Assembly (NCBI GenBank): GCA_031276915.1
Contig: JAISME010000169.1
Coordinates: 1-33,858 of the forward strand
Direction: 5' to 3'
Source of the DNA: Zoogloeaceae bacterium
Lineage (GTDB): Bacteria > Pseudomonadota > Gammaproteobacteria > Burkholderiales > Rhodocyclaceae
Length of the DNA: 33,858 nt
Below the pieces are notes generated by a model. That model was not told the origin of the DNA. It was given only the letters and a program-made list of their open reading frames with translations, and made no database searches. Shown piece by piece: positions 29,701 through 33,858 of this stretch. Numbering within the stretch: the first letter of the stretch is position 1; each line of letters opens with the position of its first letter. Made by a program: the position numbers and the translations under genes.

Positions 29701-30284
29701 GATTTTTCTTTTCCGGTCATCCATTCCAGAGTTTCGCGCCGGAGCTTGCGCGCTTCGTCCGGCGGCGACTGGACCGGCTGGAAGCCTCGAAGGAGCCGGT
29801 CCTGCTCGCCGGCATCGTCGCCGGCGTGCGCACGCAGATGACCCGGCGCGGCAAAATGCTGTTCGTGCAACTGGACGACGGCGGCGCAATGGTGGAGGTC
29901 TCCGTCTTCAACGAACTTTTCGAGGCCGGGCGCGGCAAGATCCGGACGGACGAACTGCTGCTGGTCGAAGGCAAGGTGAGTTTCGACGAATATTCCGGCA
30001 GCAATCGCGTGGTCGCCGAAGCGCTTCTCACCCTGGGCGAGGCGCGCGCGCGTTTTGCCCGCAGCCTGAAACTGACGATGAACGGACAATCCGACGCTGC
30101 TCGCCTGAAAACCCTGCTCGCTCCCTATCCCGGCGTCGCTCCGGTGTGTGTCGCCTACCGCAATGCCCATGCCTGTTGCGAACTCATTCTGGGCGCGGAA
30201 TATCGCGTCAGCCTGGAAACCGAGCTTCTGGAAAGCCTGCGCGCCTGGCTAAAGCCGGAAAACGTGGAAATCCTGTACGCCTGA
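26796..30284 (+). CDS. dnaE: DNA polymerase III alpha subunit
   Basis: This is the replicative polymerase catalytic subunit, 1162 residues, close to E. coli DnaE. Order: PHP domain (FVHLRVHSEFSL, MPALALTDLMNVFGLLKFY), the palm with GPGRGSGAGSLVAY and the catalytic acidic pair in PDFDIDF (Asp421, Asp423), then LFEQ-type fingers (FNKSHTAAYAVVTYQTAWLKAH). Next come a helix-hairpin-helix region, a clamp-binding motif QVSLF (about 933-937) and an OB fold (VLLAGIVAGVRTQMTRRGKMLFVQLDD). ATG 26796 is chosen because MTVPAFVHLRVHSEFS matches the family start; 26748 would add 16 unrelated residues. The stop overlaps the next start (TGATG). Confidence 0.97.
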   Translation: MTVPAFVHLRVHSEFSLADGILRVGDGKGNPGDAVKRAVEDGMPALALTDLMNVFGLLKFYLGARGKGVKPVAGADCWITTEARTGAMRLPDVLPEPRRLLLLVRNHDGYLQLSELLTRAYTVPDRLERAEIRRAWFAETGCDGLIALSGARTGDVGDALLTGNYQLAKARAEAWAALFPGAYYLEIQRYGQPDAETLVEATLELAAELGLPVVATHPVQFLDQEDFRAHEAKVCIAEGYTLGDTRRPRRFTEEQYFKRTEEMVALFADVPEALENSVEIARRCNLELTLGKNFLPQFPTPEGVSLEEYLTGQARTGLENRLVQLFPNPEERVRRRPEYDSRLKTELETIIQMGFAGYFLIVADFINWGKNNGVPVGPGRGSGAGSLVAYSIGITDLDPLQYALLFERFLDPERVSMPDFDIDFCQDNRHRVIEYVRARYGADAVSQIATFGTMSSRLVIRDVGRVLDLPYTLCDRLSKLIPVVQNKPLPLAAALAEEPLLKAMMEDEQDGEAVRELFHLALRLEDLTRNVGMHAGGVLIAPGRIADFCPIYQATGSDAAPVSQFDKDDVEKIGLVKFDFLGLRNLTIIKLALDYVERLTGERPDLAALGFDDPETYRILKEANTTAIFQLESEGMKNLLKKLAPDRFEDIIAVLALYRPGPLGSGMVDDFILRKKGLQRIDYFHPDLEESLAPTYGVIVYQEQVMQISQIIGGYTLGRADLLRRAMGKKKPEEMARHRETIAEGAQEKGYNPKLAEQLFDLMTKFAEYGFNKSHTAAYAVVTYQTAWLKAHHCAAFMAATLSSDMDNTDAVKVFHDDARANGIVIPGPDVNASAYRFEPVDAKTIRYGLGAVKGTGEQAVNLILKAREKGGPFRDLFDFCARMDKRQVNRRTIEALVKAGAFDSIDADRGKLLASVGLAMDAAEQAERNALQVSLFDSGEDAGHAPQYVKAKPWDEREKLACEKEALGFFFSGHPFQSFAPELARFVRRRLDRLEASKEPVLLAGIVAGVRTQMTRRGKMLFVQLDDGGAMVEVSVFNELFEAGRGKIRTDELLLVEGKVSFDEYSGSNRVVAEALLTLGEARARFARSLKLTMNGQSDAARLKTLLAPYPGVAPVCVAYRNAHACCELILGAEYRVSLETELLESLRAWLKPENVEILYA

Positions 30285-31396
30285 TGCTCGAGACCGCGCG
30301 TTCCCAAGGCGACATCCTGCAACTCTGCCACGGCTACAGCGCGCCCTTTCTGGATTGCGCGCGGCAATATGCCCGCCTTTTCCGGGGGACCCCGCGCAAG
30401 GTGGTGACGGTCTATCTCACGGGCGCGCCGGATGAACGGGTGACGCGGGAATCGGCCTCGGACGCGGTCGTCTTCCTCGATTACACCAGCGCCGCGATTC
30501 GTGGCCTCAAGCTTGCCGCCATCCGCGATGTGCGCCGTATCGTCGCCGGGCGCGATTTCAGCCTCTGCATCGCGCATCGTTTCAAATCCGTGCATGTGGC
30601 GCTCCTCGCCACCGATTTGCCGGTGATCGGCGTGCATCACGCGTTCGGCGATTACCAACGGCTCTCCCGGAGACTTTTCGCCAATATTTTCCGCGCGCGG
30701 CTGCGACTTCTTGGCGTTTCCGACGCCGTCCGCGACGACCTGCGCGCCGCGCTGCCCGCCTGGACCGCTGGTCGCATCACCACCCTTTACAACCGCATCG
30801 ACCGCGCCGGGACCGAGGCCGCACTGTTCTCCCGCACCGCCGCCCGCGCCGCGCTCGGCCTTCCGCCCGATACCTGGATCGTCGGCAACGTTGGCCGTCT
30901 GCATCCGGACAAGGACCAGTCCACGCTGATCCGCGCCTTCGCCCTGGCCCTGCCCCAACTGCCACCGGGAAGCCTGCTGGCCATCATGGGGAGTGGGCGA
31001 CTGGAAAAAACGCTGAAAACGCTGGCCGCCGAACTGGGTATCCGGGATGTCGTGCGTTTCCTGGGACAAGTGGCGGAAGGTCGCCGCTACTTCCGGGCTT
31101 TCGACGCGTTCGCGCTTTCCTCCGACCGGGAACCGTTCGGCATGGTGCTGCTGGAAGCCCTGGCCGCCGGCCTGCCGGTCATCTGTGGTGATTGTGGCGG
31201 CAGCCGCGAAGTGGTGGAGGGAGTGGGCGCGCTCTTTCCTCCCGGTGATGCCGGGGCGCTGGCGCGGTGCCTGGTGCACGCCGCGGAGCCACCGCCGCCC
31301 GACTACCCGGCGCGCGCGGCGGAATGCCTGGACCAGCGGTTTTCCGATGCGGCGGCGGCAGCGCGCTTTTGGCGCTTCATGGAGGAAAGCGCGTGA
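30284..31396 (+). CDS. Glycosyltransferase, GT4 family (LPS-core type)
   Basis: The 370-residue protein has the GT-B fold of GT4 retaining glycosyltransferases. It has an N-terminal acceptor domain (LCHGYSAPFLDCARQYARLF), a linker with LYNRID, and a C-terminal nucleotide-sugar domain with VGNVGRLHPDKDQSTLIRAFA and the EX7E-like motif EPFGMVLLEALAAGLPVICGD. No membrane helices, so it is probably cytoplasmic or peripheral. Its pairing with a Mig-14 gene resembles the Pseudomonas LPS-core region, so a core-oligosaccharide sugar is the likely acceptor; donor sugar unknown. The start overlaps the dnaE stop by one base (TGATG) and the stop overlaps the next start (GTGA). Confidence 0.88.
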   Translation: MLETARSQGDILQLCHGYSAPFLDCARQYARLFRGTPRKVVTVYLTGAPDERVTRESASDAVVFLDYTSAAIRGLKLAAIRDVRRIVAGRDFSLCIAHRFKSVHVALLATDLPVIGVHHAFGDYQRLSRRLFANIFRARLRLLGVSDAVRDDLRAALPAWTAGRITTLYNRIDRAGTEAALFSRTAARAALGLPPDTWIVGNVGRLHPDKDQSTLIRAFALALPQLPPGSLLAIMGSGRLEKTLKTLAAELGIRDVVRFLGQVAEGRRYFRAFDAFALSSDREPFGMVLLEALAAGLPVICGDCGGSREVVEGVGALFPPGDAGALARCLVHAAEPPPPDYPARAAECLDQRFSDAAAAARFWRFMEESA

Positions 31397-32340
31397 CCAT
31401 TTTCCTTTCCTCCCTGCTTCGCCGTTTTTCCTCCGGTTACCGCGAGCGTGGCTGGACGGAGATTTCCGCCGCCGATTACGCCGAGACCTGGCAACGCCAC
31501 GGCGGCAGCGTTGCCACGCATCCGGCCTTCGTCGAACGGCTTTCCCGCCTCGCGGACATTCCGGTGCGCTACCTGGGCTGGTCACGGGAAAATACACACA
31601 TCGCGGCCATTCCCGTCTGGGGACGACATCTGGCGCTTTCCCGGGCAGCCCTGAAATCGCTGGGCAAAAAGGGCTGCTTCGATCTCGGCAACGCGGAAGT
31701 GATCCTGCCGGTCGCGGAAACAACGGCGGAAACAGCGACAAAAGTGGCCGAAATCCCGCTGCGCCATGCGGGCCGTTATCTGTCAAACCGGCATGCGAGC
31801 GCGTTCACGGGATTGCTGCGCCAGCAAGAGACGCTCGCTGTTCTGAAGCAAACGGAGCGGCTTTCCGCGAAATTCCGCTACAACCAGCGCCGCGAGCTGC
31901 GGCTGTTCATGGACGCGGGCGGCGTCATCCGCCCGGTGCGGGATTTCACGCCCGCGGAACTGGCGGGTTTCTACACGGACCTGTTCCGGCAACGGTGGGG
32001 ATTCCCCGCGACCGGCGCAGCGCGAATGGCGGAGACATTCACCCTGCTGCGCGACTGGATGACGGGTTCGGTTCTTTTCCTGCGCGACGCGCCCGTCGCC
32101 GTGCAGGTGCTCTACCGCGTGGAGTCGCCGCGCTGGGTGAGCGTGGAATTCGTAAACGGCGGCGTCGACCCGCAAAGCCGCGATTTCAGCCCTGGCAGCG
32201 TGCTCACCTGGCTCAACACGGAAACCGAACGGGAAACGGCCCGGACGCTCGGCAAATCGCTCCGCTATTCCTTCGGCCGCGCCGACCGCGACTACAAGAC
32301 GCGCTGGTGCGTAGCGGAACAAGTCCTGCAATCGCCATGA
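31393..32340 (+). CDS. Mig-14 family protein
   Basis: This 315-residue protein resembles the Mig-14 family, GNAT-like proteins linked to resistance to cationic antimicrobial peptides in Salmonella and Pseudomonas. The hallmarks are a basic centre LSAKFRYNQRRELRLFMDAGG, FTPAELAGFYTDLFRQRWGFPATG, and a C-terminal VSVEFVNGGVDPQSRDFSPGSVL and YSFGRADRDYKTRWC. No signal peptide is visible. The GTG start at 31393 overlaps the preceding stop and has GGAGG eight to ten bases upstream. With the glycosyltransferase it suggests LPS or envelope modification as the shared job. Family call is from memory of conserved segments. Confidence 0.78.
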   Translation: MTIFLSSLLRRFSSGYRERGWTEISAADYAETWQRHGGSVATHPAFVERLSRLADIPVRYLGWSRENTHIAAIPVWGRHLALSRAALKSLGKKGCFDLGNAEVILPVAETTAETATKVAEIPLRHAGRYLSNRHASAFTGLLRQQETLAVLKQTERLSAKFRYNQRRELRLFMDAGGVIRPVRDFTPAELAGFYTDLFRQRWGFPATGAARMAETFTLLRDWMTGSVLFLRDAPVAVQVLYRVESPRWVSVEFVNGGVDPQSRDFSPGSVLTWLNTETERETARTLGKSLRYSFGRADRDYKTRWCVAEQVLQSP

Positions 32341-32388
32341 CCGCTTTCACGGGTAACCCGTATACGCTCTCCTTTCCAGGAGGATGTC

Positions 32389-32529
32389 ATGGCGCGAAAG
32401 GCAAGCGGAGCGGATCAAGCCGCGGCAGCGCGCGCGTTGTCGGGGACGGTGAAAACAGCGGATGAACCGGGGACGGCGCGTATGGTGTCGCTGCCGCTGG
32501 AAAAGCCGGTTCCATCAGGGAAGCCCTGA
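32389..32529 (+). CDS. Small hypothetical protein, 46 residues
   Basis: An ATG with an excellent ribosome site (AGGAGG, five bases spacing) opens 46 codons: alanine-rich, basic start MARKASGADQAAAARAL, and a proline-rich end. A short palindrome ACGGGT-A-ACCCGT (32349-32361) and a TATACG box lie just upstream, so it may have its own promoter. I recognise no family. It could also be the stump of a longer gene cut by the repeat that begins at about 32535. Confidence 0.4.
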   Translation: MARKASGADQAAAARALSGTVKTADEPGTARMVSLPLEKPVPSGKP

Positions 32530-32534
32530 TCCAC

Positions 32535-32571
32535 GGGCGGGATTCCAGATTGGAGTTCGTTCCACGATGGT
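32535..32571 (+). repeat. Short repeat shared with the cytochrome c' leader
   Basis: About 35 bases from GGGCGGGATT through GGAGTT to ACGATG match 10330-10364, including the ribosome site and start codon of the cytochrome c' gene, at about three bases in four. Here the ATG (32569) would open a 53-codon frame without any resemblance to a known protein. I regard it as a copy of an extragenic repeat. Confidence 0.45.
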
Positions 32572-32573
32572 GG

Positions 32574-32605
32574 AAAAAAATCCCCCGGGATTCATTGCCG
32601 GGGGA
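32574..32605 (-). terminator. Rho-independent terminator of pilin 2
   Basis: TCCCCCGG (32581-32588) pairs with CCGGGGGA (32598-32605), loop of nine. On the minus strand seven T follow (32580-32574); on the plus strand GATTTT follows, so it may act both ways. It lies 130 bp after the pilin stop. Confidence 0.85.
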
Positions 32606-32734
32606 GATTTTGCTTGCCAGCGGTTCGTGGCGTTGCGCCGCCGGAACGCCCGGAGCCGCTTCCTGCGAGGCGGTGGATTCCGGGCCGGGTCGTCTGCTGG
32701 TTGCGCGCCTGTCACATGCCCGTATATATAAACC

Positions 32735-33334
32735 TCACTTCGGCAGGACTACGCTCCTGTACCGGCATCTGCTGGGAATATATTTGGCAATCTTGGTGAA
32801 AGACTGTATTTGGCTGGAGCCACTCACGAGACAACCCCAGACGATGGAACCACCGCCAGCATAATTTTTCTTGCTACCACCAGCGATACCCGAGGCCAGA
32901 GGCGTTTCGGGAACACCGGAATCACCGTCGATCTTGCCAAACCCCGCGGCCAGCCCAATCACGATCCCCAGTCTATCCAGCGTTTTGTTCCTGCCGCCAT
33001 ACCAGATGCGGACAACAGAGTAGTCATCACTTCCCCCGATCTGGATTTTCTTTACATTGGCCGTTGGCTTGAATTCGTAGTTGAAGCTGCCTTTGATCGG
33101 CTTCCCGGTGCCGGGATAACCCGTTTGGGGAAGTGAGCCATTTTCGGTCCAGTAGTCAACGAAAGCCGCTTTGGCCCCTGCCGAGAGTTGCAGCCCTTCG
33201 GCGATGTAGGCGCGGATGGTGTAAGCCTGATAGGCGGGAAGCGCGATGGCGGCAAGGATGCCGATGATGGCAACAACGATCATCAGTTCGATGAGCGTGA
33301 AGCCGCGCTGGAAAACGCGTACAAGATGTTTCAT
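32735..33334 (-). CDS. Type IV major-pilin-like protein, cassette 2
   Basis: A second 199-residue prepilin. Leader [11 protein letters not shown] is cut after Gly11; mature [25 protein letters not shown] is identical to pilin 1 up to that point, with Glu5 present. The disulfide-loop cysteines are Cys168 and Cys190 and, as in pilin 1, are set in WGC and RCRY motifs. The middle shares only short words with pilin 1 (YPGTGKP.KG.F, FKPT) and is otherwise divergent. AAAGGAG precedes the ATG. A perfect terminator-like hairpin lies 35 bases upstream of the start codon, and a real terminator follows the gene. No promoter is seen within the window; it would lie beyond 33858. Confidence 0.92.
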   Translation of the reverse strand: MKHLVRVFQRGFTLIELMIVVAIIGILAAIALPAYQAYTIRAYIAEGLQLSAGAKAAFVDYWTENGSLPQTGYPGTGKPIKGSFNYEFKPTANVKKIQIGGSDDYSVVRIWYGGRNKTLDRLGIVIGLAAGFGKIDGDSGVPETPLASGIAGGSKKNYAGGGSIVWGCLVSGSSQIQSFTKIAKYIPSRCRYRSVVLPK

Positions 33335-33368
33335 GATGATGCTCCTTTGGAAAAAAAGAAGGAAGAAC

Positions 33369-33409
33369 AAAAAAGGCCGCGGACGCGTGAAAGACACGCG
33401 CCCGCGACC
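33369..33409 (-). terminator. Terminator in the leader of pilin 2
   Basis: On the minus strand 33409-33395 pairs along 15 bp (two G-U pairs) with 33389-33375, loop of five, followed by six T (33374-33369). This is a textbook intrinsic terminator pointing into the pilin gene, whose start codon is 35 bases further on. There is no room for a promoter between them, so transcription of the pilin must read through it. Confidence 0.8.
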
Positions 33410-33480
33410 GGGGTGGTCCTGCGGACGGCATTTGTCATCCGCGGATTTGCGCCTTCCCGTGGGGGAAACGGCAAGGTGGG

Positions 33481-33526
33481 GGGAGCATCCTGTTCCCTCG
33501 TGTCCGAACGGGAGCAGGATGCTCCC
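33481..33526. repeat. Tandem hairpins able to pair as one long arm, copy 2
   Basis: The arms 33481-33497 and 33510-33526 are reverse complements over 17 bp with one mismatch. The second arm is also a perfect hairpin by itself. Counterpart of 8384-8429. Confidence 0.75.
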
Positions 33527-33673
33527 GCTACTTTGCCGTCGGTCCTGCGAACGGCGATTGCCCTGCGGGCAGCAATAATTGTTTTGGGGAAACCCGCCGT
33601 CCGCAGGACCGACGTGGCAATCCACGCGGTGGTTCAGTTTTCCGAAACGCTGAAGCAAATTACAAGGCCGTCT

Positions 33674-33707
33674 GGATTGCCACGGGCCTTCGGCCCTCGC
33701 AATGACG
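33674..33707. repeat. REP-like palindrome of the CGTCATTGCGAGG type, copy 2
   Basis: Nearly identical to 8577-8610, with one base change inside the palindromic core (CTTCGG in place of CTGCGG). Confidence 0.65.
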
Positions 33708-33734
33708 AAGATTTGGAAGGTTGCGGGAAAAATT

Positions 33735-33779
33735 GCTGTCCGCAGGGTCGCCGTCCGCAGGGTTGCCGTCCGCAGGACC
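33735..33779. repeat. 15-bp tandem repeat, three units
   Basis: Three units of the pattern GCYGTCCGCAGGRYY run head to tail at 33735-33749, 33750-33764 and 33765-33779. The core CCGTCCGCAGG also occurs once at 33598-33608, at the edge of the inverted repeat in this leader, so the array may have grown from that. Confidence 0.85.
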
Positions 33780-33858
33780 GGGCCTGCGGTTCTCACAATG
33801 ATGCGTTGGGGCGTGATCGCAGGAACAAGGGGAAACGCGCCCGCGATCGGAGTGATAA

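Larger units (their letters stand above)
33415..33858 (-). repeat. Pilin leader repeat block, copy 2
   Basis: 33415-33708 is homologous to 8317-8612, and 33800-33858 to 8612-8665, in the same position relative to the pilin. Between the two parts this copy has an extra 90 bases with a 15-bp tandem repeat (33735-33779). Nested inverted repeats are conserved. No protein is supported up to the window end. Confidence 0.75.

Noticed and set aside
33415-33560. c-di-GMP (GEMM) riboswitch in the pilin leader
   Set aside because: GEMM riboswitches occur before pilins in some bacteria, but I could not find the conserved core or tetraloop-receptor elements; only inverted repeats are seen.

Overview
This window looks like chromosomal DNA of a GC-rich betaproteobacterium. 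Rhodocyclales or Nitrosomonadales relatives are my best guess, made from protein family resemblance alone. Evidence: a nine-gene atpIBEFHAGDC operon, a DnaE1-type polymerase, groESL under a CIRCE operator, a ruvC/DUF58/transglutaminase block, a lipoprotein cytochrome c', and a Mig-14 plus glycosyltransferase pair as in proteobacterial LPS-core loci. There is no rRNA, tRNA, CRISPR array, transposase or phage gene.

Layout. 1-431: repeat DNA carrying a sigma-54 promoter that reads left, out of the window. 432-1370 (-): DUF815 ATPase. 1440-2777 (+): lytic transglycosylase mltA, then a WbpM/PglF-type nucleotide-sugar dehydratase (2809-4668). 4759-6957: groES-groEL with a sigma-32/sigma-70 promoter, CIRCE and a terminator. 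7020-7490: remnant of an ADP-ribosylglycohydrolase (DraG family). 7559-9172: type IV pilin (-) with about 1 kb of structured non-coding DNA and a sigma-54 promoter repeat. 9415-10811: HEAT-repeat DNA alkylation repair protein and cytochrome c'. 10824-12826 (-): ilvA followed by an RDD membrane protein. 13057-19306 (+): YebC/PmpR, ruvC, a 26-codon mini-ORF, DUF58, transglutaminase, mltB and an orphan CreB-like regulator. 19447-26423 (-): the F1Fo ATP synthase operon with its terminator and promoter. 26796-32340 (+): dnaE, a GT4 glycosyltransferase and a Mig-14 family protein, overlapping at stop/start codons. 32574-33858 (-): a second type IV pilin with a leader homologous to that of the first.

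Most of the window is housekeeping. The unusual part is a dispersed pilin cassette family. Two 199-codon pilin genes 25 kb apart share a near-identical N-terminal coding part, Shine-Dalgarno, a Rho-independent terminator-like hairpin directly before the start codon, and about 285 bp of nested inverted repeats. Their mature C-terminal parts are divergent. Behind the first pilin lies a 223-bp module with a near-perfect sigma-54 promoter and an upstream GTGAC-N7-GTCAC palindrome. A second copy of that module, plus the edge of a third, lies at the left end and points out of the window, suggesting another cassette there. Leader-controlled (attenuated or sRNA-linked) pilin expression is my main candidate for something undescribed; it rests on sequence patterns only.
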